Shown here piece by piece: positions 35,829 to 44,689 of a stretch of 64,000 bases of DNA; position 1 is the stretch's first letter; every line of letters begins with the position of its first letter. The position numbers and the translations under genes were made by a program. Under the pieces are notes generated by a model. It was not told the origin of the DNA and ran no database searches. It worked only from the letters and a program-made list of their open reading frames with translations. The DNA comes from Streptomyces sp. NRRL S-350 (lineage in GTDB: Bacteria > Actinomycetota > Actinomycetes > Streptomycetales > Streptomycetaceae): positions 1-64,000 of the forward strand of contig NZ_JOHO01000038.1 of NCBI RefSeq assembly GCF_000719705.1, written 5' to 3'.

Positions 35829-36740
35829 GTGCAATCCAGAAGTACCTCCGCTCCCATTCCGCGTCAGGGGCCGGACCGCCGCACCGCCACCACCCGCCCG
35901 GAAGCCCCCGCCGCCCGCGGCAGTGCCCGCGGCCCGGCCTGCTCCGACCACGCGAAACCCGGCCCGCATCACGCCGAGCCCGGCCCGCACCACGCCGAGC
36001 CCGGCCCGCACCACGCCGAGCCCGGCCCGCGCTACACGAAGCCCGGCCCGCACCGCCGCGAACCCGGCTGGCCGCCGATGAGCCGACGCCAGGCCACCCT
36101 GCTCGTCGCCACCGCCGCCGTCTACCTGCTGGTGCTGGCCGGAGTCCTGCTCAACACCGCACTGGTCGACCTCGACTGGTCGGTCCGCCTGCTGCGCCCG
36201 TACGAGCGGTGGCCCCGGCCGGAGCCGCTGCTGGACACCTGGGTGGTCGCCGGCCAGCGCGGCCCTTCGGCCATCGCCGCCTTCGGCTGGCTCGCCTGGC
36301 GCGCCCACCGCCTCCGGCGGCTGCGCCCGCTGCTGGTCATGGGCGTCGCACTGCTCCTGCTCAACGTCACGGTCGGTGCCGTCAAGATCGTCACCGGTCG
36401 GCTCGGGCCGCACTACGCCCAGTACGTCGGCTCCCCCGAGCTCTTCTCCGGCGGCACCATCTTCCCGTCCGGCCACACCGCCAACGCCGTGGTCACCTGG
36501 GGTGTGCTCGCCTACCTCGCCGTCCGCTGGCGGCGCACCGGCGCGGTGATCGCGGCCGCCACGGCCTGCTCGATCGGCCTGACCACGGTCTACCTGGGCA
36601 CCCACTGGGTCACCGACGTGCTGGCCGGCTGGGCCGCCGGCCTGCTCGTCCTGCTCTCGCTGCCGCTGTTGGAGCCCCTGGTGGCCACCGCCGAGCATCG
36701 GATCCACCGCCGCCTCGGCCGCCCGCCCCTGCCGTACTGA
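35829..36740 (+). CDS. PAP2-family membrane phosphatase with a repetitive N-terminal tail
   Basis: Membrane-bound acid phosphatase of the PAP2 superfamily, which dephosphorylates lipids such as phosphatidate or undecaprenyl diphosphate. The three phosphatase motifs are visible: KIVTGRLGP, the central PSGHT, and the third with His/Asp in GTHWVTDVLAG. About six membrane helices begin at TLLVATAAVYLLVLAGVLL. The first 83 residues are a hydrophilic tail with heptad repeats of HHAEPGP type; a start at the ATG at 36078 (MSRRQATLL) would exclude it. I keep the GTG at 35829, but its ribosome-binding site is weak and the start is uncertain. Confidence 0.8.
   Translation: MQSRSTSAPIPRQGPDRRTATTRPEAPAARGSARGPACSDHAKPGPHHAEPGPHHAEPGPHHAEPGPRYTKPGPHRREPGWPPMSRRQATLLVATAAVYLLVLAGVLLNTALVDLDWSVRLLRPYERWPRPEPLLDTWVVAGQRGPSAIAAFGWLAWRAHRLRRLRPLLVMGVALLLLNVTVGAVKIVTGRLGPHYAQYVGSPELFSGGTIFPSGHTANAVVTWGVLAYLAVRWRRTGAVIAAATACSIGLTTVYLGTHWVTDVLAGWAAGLLVLLSLPLLEPLVATAEHRIHRRLGRPPLPY
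35949..36074 (+). repeat. Six tandem 21-base repeats
   Basis: Units at 35949, 35970, 35991, 36012, 36033 and 36054. The three central ones begin CACGCCGAGCCCGGCCCGC and are almost identical; the outer ones have diverged. In the PAP2 frame they encode HHAEPGP-like heptads. Confidence 0.9.
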
Positions 36741-36788
36741 CCCTCGACGCAACGAGCCACAGCGACCCACAGCGGGCTCCAGCGGGCC

Positions 36789-37043
36789 CTACCCCTCCCA
36801 GCTGCGCTCGACCACGCCGTCCCGCACCGCGAGGTTGAGCCGTCCCTGCCGGTACTCCATGGTCATCGTCTCGCCCGGCTCCAGCACCCGGACCGAGGCC
36901 CAGCCGTGCCGCCGGGCCAGCTCCCGGGCCCGCTCGACCCGCAGCCCCGCGTACCCCTCGGCACCCGGCCCTCCGGCACCCGGCCCTACGACACCCGGGC
37001 TCTCGGCGTCCGCACCCGGCCCCACCGCGTCCGACCCCGACAT
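36789..37043 (-). CDS. Peptidase inhibitor I78-like small protein
   Basis: An 84-residue protein. After a Gly/Pro/Ala-rich start, the last 52 residues match the I78 inhibitor pattern: LRVERARELARRHGWASVRV, then LEPGETMTMEYRQGRLNLAV and RDGVVER. The conserved features are the G-W, the P-G-x-x-x-T and the Y/R-x-x-R-L-N block of the reactive loop. There is no signal peptide, so a cytoplasmic role is likely. The ATG at 37043 follows GGGAGGCACG. Convergent with the PAP2 gene. Confidence 0.78.
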   Translation of the reverse strand: MSGSDAVGPGADAESPGVVGPGAGGPGAEGYAGLRVERARELARRHGWASVRVLEPGETMTMEYRQGRLNLAVRDGVVERSWEG

Positions 37044-37119
37044 CGTGCCTCCCTGGCCAGCCCCCTCGGACGTAGGCTGGAATCGTAGCCCGACCCCCGC
37101 GGTCCGGAGGTGAACGACC

Positions 37120-37392
37120 ATGCGCACCACGACCCCCCGACGGTGGCGCAGCGGCAGCGAGCCGGCCACCGCCCGCAGCGACCTCAAGCTCCGCTACCTG
37201 CTCTCGCTCACCTTCACACCGCTGTTCGTCCTGGCGACGGTGGGCTTCGCCGTCTGGGCGGCTGTCTCCCCCGTCGACGGCGCGCCCAGCCGGGGCACCC
37301 TCATCGGCTTCGCCATCGCTTGCGGCCTGCTCTCCCTGTTCGCCATCGTCGATCTCGCGGTCGTCATCCGGCGCCGTCGAACCGAGCTCTGA
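37120..37392 (+). CDS. Small two-helix membrane protein (DUF6343-like)
   Basis: A 90-residue protein with an N-terminal R-S-G-S-E-P-A-T-A-R-S segment like that of the streptomycete DUF6343 family, followed by two hydrophobic helices (LLSLTFTPLFVLATVGFAVW and TLIGFAIACGLLSLFAIVDL) and an RRRRTEL end. The ATG at 37120 follows GGAGGTGAACGACC. Function unknown. It is divergent from the I78-like gene. Confidence 0.7.
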   Translation: MRTTTPRRWRSGSEPATARSDLKLRYLLSLTFTPLFVLATVGFAVWAAVSPVDGAPSRGTLIGFAIACGLLSLFAIVDLAVVIRRRRTEL

Positions 37393-37407
37393 CGCGGTAT
37401 CTCCCAC

Positions 37408-37442
37408 GGAGTGGGAAGTCGGGCCCGCCGACTTCCCACTCC
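37408..37442. terminator. Perfect hairpin between the small membrane gene and hpnO
   Basis: Arms GGAGTGGGAAGTCGG (37408-37422) and CCGACTTCCCACTCC (37428-37442) are fully complementary. It lies between convergent genes and can end both transcripts. Confidence 0.8.
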
Positions 37443-37506
37443 TCGCCTACCGACTTCCGGCTCCTCGCCTACCGGCTTCCCACTCCTCGCCTACCGGCTG
37501 CCGACC
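37441..37506. repeat. Three tandem 22-base repeats
   Basis: Units at 37441, 37463 and 37485 begin CCTCGCCTACCG. They look like repeated copies derived from the right arm of the adjacent hairpin and run into the last codons of hpnO (stop at 37491). Confidence 0.75.
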
Positions 37507-38891
37507 GCCTGCTTCACCAGCGTCCGCCCGAAGTCCCACATCAGGCCGCTGCCGCGGTGAGCCTCGTCCATGATGTCGGTGAATGCGTCCATGAACCGGT
37601 CCACGTCCTGCTCGGTGATGATCAGCGGCGGAATCAGCTTGATCACTTCCAGGTGGTCCCCGGACACCTGGGTCAGGATCCGGTGCCGTTGCAGCAGCGG
37701 GACCACGACCATCTGGGCGAACAGCCCCTTGCGTGCCGCTTGCAGGGCCGTCCACCCCGTGCGCAGCTTCAGCGACCTGGGCCGCCCGAACTCGATGCCG
37801 ATCATCAGGCCGCGCCCGCGCACCTCGGCGACCAGCTCGTACTTGTCGACCAGCGCGGTCAGCCGCTCGCGGAACCGGTCGCCGATCTCGCGGGCGTTCT
37901 CCACCACCTTCTCGTTCCGCATGACCTCCAGGGTCGCCAGCCCGGCCGCCATGGCCTGGGCGTTCGATCCGAAGCTGGCCGAGTGCACCAGCACCCGGTC
38001 CATGGAGGAGTACACCTTCTCGAAGATCCACCCCTTGCCGAGGGTCGCCCCGACCGGGACGTACCCGCCGGACAGCGCCTTGGCCGCGCAGACCAGGTCG
38101 GGCAGCACGCCGTCCTCGTGCTGGTAGGCGAAGAACTCGCCGGTGCGGCCGATCCCGGTCTGCACCTCGTCGCAGATCAGCAGCGCCTTGTGCTCGTGCA
38201 GCAGCGCCTGGGCGGCCCGGAGCCAGCCGGGGGGCGGCGCCTGGACGCCCTTGCCCTGGATCGGTTCGACGATCAGCGCCGCGACGTCGCCGCGCTTCAA
38301 CTCCTTGGCCAGCGCGGCGAGATCGCCGAGCGGGATGGCGGTGTCCGGCAGCAGCGGGTCGAAGCCCTTGCGGAAGCCGTTCTCCCCGTTGACGGAGAGC
38401 GATCCGGTGGTCAGCCCGTGGAAGGCGTGGTCGGCGTAGAGGATCCGCCGCCTCCCGGTGGCGTACCGGGCGAACTTCAGCGCGGTCTCCACCGCCTCCG
38501 TCCCGCTGTTGCCGAAGAAGACCCGGTCCAGCCCGGGCGCGTACGACAGGAGCCGCTCGGCCAGCAGTCCGGGCAGCGGCGAGCAGTCGAAGCGGACCAG
38601 GTCCGGCAGGTCCAGGTCCATCACCTGCCGGATCGCCGAGCGCACCACCGGGTGGTGGCGCCCGAGCGCGAAGATGCCGAAGCCGGCCAGCATGTCGAGG
38701 TACTCGCGGCCCTCCGCGTCGTAGAAGTACTGGCCCGAGGCGCGCTCGTAGTACTTGTCGAAGCCGATGGTGTGGAGCATCCGGGACAGTTGCGGGTTCA
38801 GGTAGCGGCTGTTCAACTCGTACCGCTCGGAGCCGCGTTCGGCGATGAGGGCGGCGAGGTCGAAGGCGGGGCAGTCTGGGTCAGCCGGCAT
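37491..38891 (-). CDS. hpnO: Class III aminotransferase, hopanoid side-chain (HpnO)
   Basis: PLP-dependent aminotransferase of 466 residues, expected to turn ribosylhopane or its aldehyde form into aminobacteriohopanetriol. Visible features: cofactor phosphate loop SGTEAVE (129-135), Asp241 in [13 protein letters not shown] holding the pyridine nitrogen, and the Schiff-base Lys271 in AAKALSGG. Related families (ornithine or acetylornithine aminotransferase) share these motifs; the call rests on the position as last gene of the hopanoid operon. Its ATG overlaps the end of dxs by 11 bases. The final codons run into a small tandem repeat. Confidence 0.85.
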   Translation of the reverse strand: MPADPDCPAFDLAALIAERGSERYELNSRYLNPQLSRMLHTIGFDKYYERASGQYFYDAEGREYLDMLAGFGIFALGRHHPVVRSAIRQVMDLDLPDLVRFDCSPLPGLLAERLLSYAPGLDRVFFGNSGTEAVETALKFARYATGRRRILYADHAFHGLTTGSLSVNGENGFRKGFDPLLPDTAIPLGDLAALAKELKRGDVAALIVEPIQGKGVQAPPPGWLRAAQALLHEHKALLICDEVQTGIGRTGEFFAYQHEDGVLPDLVCAAKALSGGYVPVGATLGKGWIFEKVYSSMDRVLVHSASFGSNAQAMAAGLATLEVMRNEKVVENAREIGDRFRERLTALVDKYELVAEVRGRGLMIGIEFGRPRSLKLRTGWTALQAARKGLFAQMVVVPLLQRHRILTQVSGDHLEVIKLIPPLIITEQDVDRFMDAFTDIMDEAHRGSGLMWDFGRTLVKQAVGSR

Positions 38892-40791
38892 GGCGCGGGT
38901 TCGCTCCTCGGGTCGGTAGCAGGTGCTTGGCGAAGACGGCGGTCTGCGCGGCGACCCCGGTCCCGGTCAGCCCGGCCTCTTCCAGGATCTCCCCCCGTGA
39001 GGCGTGCCCGAGGAATTCCTGCGGCAGGCCGAGCACCCGCACCGGTACGTCCACGTCGGCGTCGCGCAGCGCCTGGGAGATCGCCGAACCGACCCCGCCG
39101 TTGCGGCCGTTGTCCTCGACGGTGACCACCAGCCGGTGGGCGGCGGCCAGTTCGGGCAGGGCCGGGTCGACCGGCTTGACCCAGCGCGGGTCGACCACGG
39201 TGGCGGTGAAGCCCTCGGCGAGCAGCAGCCGGGCGGCGTCCAGGCAAGCGGGGGCCGTGGTGCCGACGGCGACCAGCAGGATCTCGGCCTGCCGCCCGGT
39301 GCGCAGCAGCACGTCGACCCCGCCGGTCCGCTCGACGGCCGGCACCGCGGGGCCGACGTTCCCCTTCGGGAAGCGCACCACGGTGGGGGCGTCCGCGACC
39401 TCGACCGCCTCGCGCAGCTGGGCCCGCAGCTGGTCGGCGTCACGCGGGGCGGCGAGCCGCAGGCCGGGGACGACCTGCAGCATCGACATGTCCCACATGC
39501 CGTTGTGCGAGGCGCCGTCCGGCCCGGTCACCCCGGCGCGGTCGAGCACGAAGGTGACGCCCAGCTTGTGCAGGGCGACGTCCATCAGGACCTGGTCGAA
39601 GGCGCGGTTCAGGAACGTCGCGTAGACCGCGACCACCGGGTGCAGCCCGCCGGTCGCCAGCCCGGCGGCGCTGGTGACGGCGTGCTGCTCGGCGATGCCG
39701 ACGTCGAAGGTCCGCGCGGGGTACGCCTTGGCGAACGGGGCCAGGCCGACCGGCTGGAGCATGGCCGCGGTGATCGCCACCAGGTCCGGCCGCTCGGCGC
39801 CGAGTGCGAGCAGTTCGTCGCCGAACACGGAGGTCCATGAGACCCCGCCGCTGGGCGAGATCGGCAGGCAGGTGTACGGGTCGATCGGGTTGACGGCGTG
39901 GAAGCGGTCGACCTCGTCCTGTTCGGCGGGCCGGTAGCCGCGGCCCTTGACGGTCAGGCAGTGCACGATGACCGGCCCGCCGAAGTTGCGGGCCTGGCGC
40001 AGCGCCTGCTCGACCGCGCCCAGGTCGTGGCCGTCGATCGGCCCGAGGTACTTGAGGCCGAGGTCCTCGAACATGCCCTGCGGCGCGAAGGCGTCCTTGA
40101 ATCCCTTCTTGGCGCCGTGCAGCGCGTCGAAGATCGGCTGCCCGACCAGCGGGGTGCGCTGGAGCGCCTCCTTGCCGAGGGCGAGGAAGCGTTCGTAGCC
40201 CTGGGTGGTGCGCAGCGTGGCCAGGTGGTTGGCGAGCCCGCCGATGGTCTTGGCGTAGGAGCGTTCGTTGTCGTTGACCACGATGACCAGCGGCCGGTCG
40301 CGGGCTTCCGCGATGTTGTTCAGGGCCTCCCAGGCGAGCCCGCCGGTGAGCGCGCCGTCGCCGATCACCGCGACGGTGTGCCGGTCGTGCTGGCCGAGCA
40401 GCCGGGCGGCCTTGGCCAGGCCGTCGGCGTAGGAGAGTGCGGTGGAGGCGTGCGAGTTCTCGACCAGGTCGTGCTCGGACTCGGCGCGCGAGGGGTAGCC
40501 GGAGAGTCCGCCCCGCATCCGCAGGCGGGTGAAGTCCTGGCGTCCGGTGAGGAGTTTGTGGACGTAGCTCTGGTGTCCGGTGTCGAAGACGATCCGGTCG
40601 TACGGCGAGTCGAAGACCCGGTGCAGGGCGATGGTGAGCTCCACCACGCCCAGGTTGGGTCCGAGGTGTCCGCCGGTGCGGGTGACGGCGTCGATCAGGA
40701 AGTCGCGGATCTCGTCGGCGAGCAGCGGGAGTTCGGCCGCCGGGAGCTTGCGCAGCTCGGCCGGGGACGTGACGCGGGAGAGCAGTGACAT
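38881..40791 (-). CDS. dxs: 1-deoxy-D-xylulose-5-phosphate synthase
   Basis: First enzyme of the MEP isoprenoid pathway: pyruvate plus glyceraldehyde 3-phosphate gives DXP, using thiamine diphosphate. The 636-residue protein shows [16 protein letters not shown], the thiamine motif GDGALTGG followed by NDN, KGRGY, and the catalytic Glu in [10 protein letters not shown]. The start is the ATG at 40791. In Streptomyces a dxs copy sits in the hopanoid cluster in addition to the housekeeping one, probably to raise supply for squalene. It lies 98 bases after hpnH, a gap holding a strong hairpin. Confidence 0.94.
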   Translation of the reverse strand: MSLLSRVTSPAELRKLPAAELPLLADEIRDFLIDAVTRTGGHLGPNLGVVELTIALHRVFDSPYDRIVFDTGHQSYVHKLLTGRQDFTRLRMRGGLSGYPSRAESEHDLVENSHASTALSYADGLAKAARLLGQHDRHTVAVIGDGALTGGLAWEALNNIAEARDRPLVIVVNDNERSYAKTIGGLANHLATLRTTQGYERFLALGKEALQRTPLVGQPIFDALHGAKKGFKDAFAPQGMFEDLGLKYLGPIDGHDLGAVEQALRQARNFGGPVIVHCLTVKGRGYRPAEQDEVDRFHAVNPIDPYTCLPISPSGGVSWTSVFGDELLALGAERPDLVAITAAMLQPVGLAPFAKAYPARTFDVGIAEQHAVTSAAGLATGGLHPVVAVYATFLNRAFDQVLMDVALHKLGVTFVLDRAGVTGPDGASHNGMWDMSMLQVVPGLRLAAPRDADQLRAQLREAVEVADAPTVVRFPKGNVGPAVPAVERTGGVDVLLRTGRQAEILLVAVGTTAPACLDAARLLLAEGFTATVVDPRWVKPVDPALPELAAAHRLVVTVEDNGRNGGVGSAISQALRDADVDVPVRVLGLPQEFLGHASRGEILEEAGLTGTGVAAQTAVFAKHLLPTRGANPRHAG

Positions 40792-40852
40792 GGGTACACC
40801 TCGCGACTGGAAGCGGTGCGGTGGTGCCTCCGCCCGGCGGGGGCGGAGCCGG

Positions 40853-40875
40853 CCCGGGCCGGGGCCCGGCCCGGG
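40853..40875. other. GC-rich inverted repeat in the hpnH-dxs gap
   Basis: CCCGGGCCGGG and CCCGGCCCGGG are inverted copies with one base between them, in the only sizeable gap between hpnH and dxs. It may be an attenuator or a remnant of a deletion; this is the place where I recall an ispG copy in S. coelicolor. Confidence 0.4.
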
Positions 40876-40889
40876 GGGCGACTCCCGGC

Positions 40890-41918
40890 TCAGCGGCCCT
40901 GGTTGCCGCTGACGGTCTCGGTGATGGCGCGCAGCGACTGCTGCAGCGATCCCATGGTCGCGAGGACGGCCGTCGGCTCGTAGCCGCAGTGGGCCATGCA
41001 GTTGGCGCAGCGTGGGTCCTTGCCGCGGCCGTACTTGCTCCAGTCGGTCTTCTCGACCAGTTCGCGGTAGGTCGGCACGTAGCCGTCGGCCATCAGGTAG
41101 CAGGGCCGCTGCCAGCCGAACAGCGAGTAGTTGGGGATGCCCCACGGGGTGCACTCGAAGTCGGCCTTGCCCTCCAGGAAGTCCAGGAAGAGCGGGCTGT
41201 GGTTGAGGCGCCAGCGCCTGCGGTTGCCGCCGGCGAAGGCTTTGCGGAAGAGTTCGCGGGTCTGCTCGACGCCGAGGAAGTGCTCCTGGTCCGGGGCCTT
41301 CTCGTAGGCGTAGGCGGGCGAGATCATCATCTCGTCCACCTTCAGCTCGTCGTTGAGGAAGTCCAGCACCTCGATGACGGTCTGCGGGGTGTCGGTGTTG
41401 AAGAAGGTGCTGTTGGTGGTGACCCGGAAGCCGAGCCGCTTGGCCTCCTTGATCGCGGCCACCGCCTCGTCGAAGGTCCCCTCCTTCGCCACCGACTCGT
41501 CGTGCCGCTCACGCATGCCGTCGATGTGCACGGCGAAGGTGAAGTACGGCGAGGGGGTGAACTTCTCGATCTTCTTGCGCAGCAGCAGCGCGTTGGTGCA
41601 CAGGAACACGTACTTGCGGCGCTCGACGAGTTGGCGGACGATCTCGTCGATCTGCGGGTGCATCAGCGGCTCGCCGCCGGCGATCGAGACCATCGGAGCA
41701 CCCGACTCGAGAACCGCGCCGACCGCCTGGGCGACGGGCATCCGCTGCTTCAGGACACCCGCCGGGTGCTGGATCTTGCCGCAGCCCTCGCAGGCGAGGT
41801 TGCAGGCGAACAGTGGTTCCAGCTCCACGATCAGCGGGAACTTGTCCCGTCGTTTGAGCAGCTTCTGCTGCATGAGGTAGGTGCCGACCCTCACGGTCTG
41901 GCGCAACGGCATGGCCAT
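40890..41918 (-). CDS. hpnH: Adenosylhopane synthase, radical SAM (HpnH)
   Basis: Joins the 5'-deoxyadenosyl group of SAM to diploptene (hopene) to give adenosylhopane. The 342-residue protein has the radical SAM cluster motif CNLACEGC (Cys39, Cys43, Cys46) and the GGEP motif (AGGEPLMHP). A C-terminal Cys cluster ([12 protein letters not shown]) is typical of HpnH. The start ATG at 41918 has GGAGGCGAGC upstream; a second ATG six bases later is possible. It is separated by two bases from the hpnG stop. Confidence 0.94.
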   Translation of the reverse strand: MAMPLRQTVRVGTYLMQQKLLKRRDKFPLIVELEPLFACNLACEGCGKIQHPAGVLKQRMPVAQAVGAVLESGAPMVSIAGGEPLMHPQIDEIVRQLVERRKYVFLCTNALLLRKKIEKFTPSPYFTFAVHIDGMRERHDESVAKEGTFDEAVAAIKEAKRLGFRVTTNSTFFNTDTPQTVIEVLDFLNDELKVDEMMISPAYAYEKAPDQEHFLGVEQTRELFRKAFAGGNRRRWRLNHSPLFLDFLEGKADFECTPWGIPNYSLFGWQRPCYLMADGYVPTYRELVEKTDWSKYGRGKDPRCANCMAHCGYEPTAVLATMGSLQQSLRAITETVSGNQGR

Positions 41919-41920
41919 GG

Positions 41921-42601
41921 CTAGCTCGCCTCCTGTGGGAGCGTCGCGGATGTGGGGTGGTTCGGGTCTGCCTGGCCGGGCGTGTGCTCCTGCCGGTACC
42001 AGTCGACCAGCGCGGGCACCGTCGCCCGCAGGGTGCGCCAGGCCCGTACCCCGGCCGGGAGGGTGCCGGGCCGCAGCAACTCGTGGTCGGGGGTGTCGAC
42101 CACCACGCGCAGGACGGCGGCGGGCAGGGTCGCCCGGGTCTCCCGCAGTGCGGCCAGGACGGCGGCGGCCTCCATGTCGACGGCGAGCGCGCCCTGCAGG
42201 TGCAGCGCCCGCCGCTCGATGCCGCGCACCACGTGGTCGGCGGTGTGGTGCACGCCGGTGTGGACGGTCAGCCCGTGCTCCTTCAGTGCCCGGGTGAGTT
42301 CCGGTCCGGAGTCGATCCGGTAGAGGTGGCCCTCGGCGTCGCGCACGCCGTCGGCGGCGACGACGTCGCCGGGCAGCACGCCGGGGCCGAGCGCCGCGCC
42401 GAAGCCCGCCACCACGACCGCGCCGTAGCCGCCGGGGGCGGAGCCGAGCAGCCGTCGGACGGTCTGTCCGGCACGCCGCCGGCCGACCCCGGTGCGCACC
42501 AGCACCGGGGATCCGCCGGCCGAGCCGCGCCAGTCACCGCCGCGCAGGGCCCAGACTTCGGGGCCCAGGGCGCAGAGCACCAGCAGGGGGGCGCTGGTCA
42601 C
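41921..42601 (-). CDS. hpnG: Adenosylhopane nucleosidase/phosphorylase (HpnG)
   Basis: Removes adenine from adenosylhopane. A 226-residue phosphorylase-superfamily protein with VAGFGAALGPGVLPGDVVAA (substrate loop) and AVDMEAAAV (purine/ribose-contacting Met-Glu). The GTG start at 42601 overlaps the shc stop (GTGA), so the two are translationally coupled. The true start is inside a much longer open frame that runs antisense-like through shc and is rejected. Confidence 0.9.
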   Translation of the reverse strand: MTSAPLLVLCALGPEVWALRGGDWRGSAGGSPVLVRTGVGRRRAGQTVRRLLGSAPGGYGAVVVAGFGAALGPGVLPGDVVAADGVRDAEGHLYRIDSGPELTRALKEHGLTVHTGVHHTADHVVRGIERRALHLQGALAVDMEAAAVLAALRETRATLPAAVLRVVVDTPDHELLRPGTLPAGVRAWRTLRATVPALVDWYRQEHTPGQADPNHPTSATLPQEAS

Positions 42602-44682
42602 CGCGCGGCCCCGATCGCCGGGGTGCCGCTCGCCCGGGCGACCGTCGGGCCGCCGCCGTGCAGGTAGCGGCCGAGCGCGGTGACCGGGAAGACCAGCCGG
42701 TACAGGTGGTAGTTGATGGAGAAGTCCCACGGGAAGCCGGTGCCGGTGAACTGCGGCTCGTCCCAGGTGCCCTCGGGCAGCTGGGTGCGCACCAGCCAGT
42801 CCACGCCGCGTTCGACCGCCGGGTTGGCCCGGCCGGCCGGGCCCTCGCCGGCCGCGAGCAGCGCCATCAACGCCCAGGCGGTCTGCGAGGCGGTGGAGTC
42901 GCCGCGTCCGGCCCAGCGGGCCGGGTCCTCGTAGGAGCGCATGTCCTCGCCCCAGCCGCCGTCGGTGTTCTGCCGGTCCTCCAGCCAGCGCACGGCCCGG
43001 CGGATGGCGGGGTGCTCGTCCGGGACGCCGGCCGCGACCAGGGCGGGCAGCACCGAGCCGGTGCCGTAGATGTAGTTGGTGCCCCAGCGGCCGAACCAGG
43101 AGCCGTCCGCCTCCTGGTTGCGCAGCAGCCACTCGATGCCGCGCCGGGTGCGCGGGTCACGGGCGCGGCCGGTCTCGGCCAGCATCTCCACCACGTGGGC
43201 GGTGACGTCTGCGGACGGCGGGTCGACGACCTCGCCGAAGTCGCAGAACGGGAGCTTGTTGGGCAGGGTGCTGGTGTTGTCGACGTCGAAGGCGGCCCAG
43301 GCGCCGTTCTTGGACTGCATGCCGAGGTTCCACAGCACGCCCCGCTCCACGGCCGCGTCGACCTTGGCCGGGTCGGGGTGGGCCACCCGGCGCAGCGAGA
43401 GCACCACCTCGGCGGTGTCGTCGATGTCGGGGTAGGTGTCGTTCTCGAACTCGAAGGCCCAGCCGCCGGGGGCGAGCCCGGGCCGTTGGACGGCCCAGTC
43501 GCCACGCTTGCGGATCTCCTCGCCGAGCATCCAGTCGACGGCGGAGACCAGCGCCGGGTGGTCGGCCGGCAGCCCGGCGTCGACCAGGGCGATGGTGGCC
43601 AGGCAGGTGTCCCAGACCGGGGACTGGCAGGCCTCCAGCCAGCGCTTGCCGTCCTCGGTGTGCACGGTGAAGCGGTCGAAGGAGGAGAGCCCGGCCTGCA
43701 TCACCGGGTGCTCCAGCTCGTAGCCCTCCAGGTGCAGGGCGATCAGGGAGTAGACGGCGGGCGGCTGGATGCCGCCCCAGCACCCGTCGGCTTCCTGCCG
43801 TTCGACGATCCAGCGGCAGGCCTGGGAGACGGCCAGCCGGCGCAGCGGGCGGAAGGCCCGGCGGTGGTAGGCGTGCAGCGCCTTGTCGAGGCGTTCGAAC
43901 ATGCCGTCCCAGGTCGTGACGGGAGCGAGCGGCCGCTGCGGGCAGGGGTCGTCCGGGTCGGTGTGGAGTTCGGTGAGCGGGAAGGGCGCCGGGCGGACGG
44001 GCCGGTGGGCCGAGACGACGGTCAGCGGGACGATGGTCTGCCGGGCCCAGCAGCCGAAGGCGTAGATGTTCAGCGGCAGCCACTTGGGCAGGAAGATGAT
44101 CTCGGGCGGCATTTCCGGCAGCCGTTCCCAGGGCCACCAGCCGAACAGGGCGAGCCAGATCCGGGTGAACACCCGGGCGGCCGCGATGCCTCCGGCGGAG
44201 CGGACGTACCGCGCGGCGGCCAGCATGTGCGGGGCGTTCGGGTCGTCGCCGGCGAGCTTGAGCGCGACGTAGGCCTCGACGGTGGTGGACAGTTCGGGCG
44301 GCCCGCCGTGGAAGGTGGACCAGGTTCCGTCCTCACGTTGGTGGGAGCGGATCCACTCGGCGGTGGCCTTCGTCTGCTCCTCGGTCCGGATGCCGAGGAA
44401 CTGGCGGAGCAGCAGGTCCTCGGCGTCCATGGTGACGTTGGTCTCCAGGTCGCCTTTCCACCAGCCCTCGGAGGACTGCAGGGAGAGCAGGTGGGTGGTG
44501 GCGCGGGCCAGGGCCTCCCGCGCGTCGGCCGGTCGGAGGTCCGCTTCCTCGGCCGGCCGGAGCCGGTCGGCGTCCTCGGGCTGCCACCGCCCCGCGCCCA
44601 GGAGGGCCGGGGGGTGGTCGCCCACCGCGACCGGCTCGGGATCGTACTCAGGGTCGAGCCGGCCGTCCGCGGTTGCTGTCAA
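42598..44682 (-). CDS. shc: Squalene-hopene cyclase
   Basis: Cyclises squalene to hopene/hopanol at the membrane. The 694-residue length is normal. The catalytic acid motif DxDD is present as DIDD (419-422), and several QW repeats are visible (QSSEGWW, QREDGTW, QEADGCW, QEADGSW, QNTDGGW). The N-terminal 45 residues are variable and acidic. It starts 7 bases after the stop of the prenyl synthase gene. The central enzyme of the operon and the best evidence for hopanoid synthesis. Confidence 0.97.
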   Translation of the reverse strand: MTATADGRLDPEYDPEPVAVGDHPPALLGAGRWQPEDADRLRPAEEADLRPADAREALARATTHLLSLQSSEGWWKGDLETNVTMDAEDLLLRQFLGIRTEEQTKATAEWIRSHQREDGTWSTFHGGPPELSTTVEAYVALKLAGDDPNAPHMLAAARYVRSAGGIAAARVFTRIWLALFGWWPWERLPEMPPEIIFLPKWLPLNIYAFGCWARQTIVPLTVVSAHRPVRPAPFPLTELHTDPDDPCPQRPLAPVTTWDGMFERLDKALHAYHRRAFRPLRRLAVSQACRWIVERQEADGCWGGIQPPAVYSLIALHLEGYELEHPVMQAGLSSFDRFTVHTEDGKRWLEACQSPVWDTCLATIALVDAGLPADHPALVSAVDWMLGEEIRKRGDWAVQRPGLAPGGWAFEFENDTYPDIDDTAEVVLSLRRVAHPDPAKVDAAVERGVLWNLGMQSKNGAWAAFDVDNTSTLPNKLPFCDFGEVVDPPSADVTAHVVEMLAETGRARDPRTRRGIEWLLRNQEADGSWFGRWGTNYIYGTGSVLPALVAAGVPDEHPAIRRAVRWLEDRQNTDGGWGEDMRSYEDPARWAGRGDSTASQTAWALMALLAAGEGPAGRANPAVERGVDWLVRTQLPEGTWDEPQFTGTGFPWDFSINYHLYRLVFPVTALGRYLHGGGPTVARASGTPAIGAAR

Positions 44683-44689
44683 CGTAACG

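Noticed and set aside
35949..36074. CRISPR-like array
   Set aside because: Repeats are directly adjacent with no spacers and lie inside a coding frame.
40792..40889. Remnant of ispG between hpnH and dxs
   Set aside because: Too short and no recognisable ispG fragment; only a GC hairpin.
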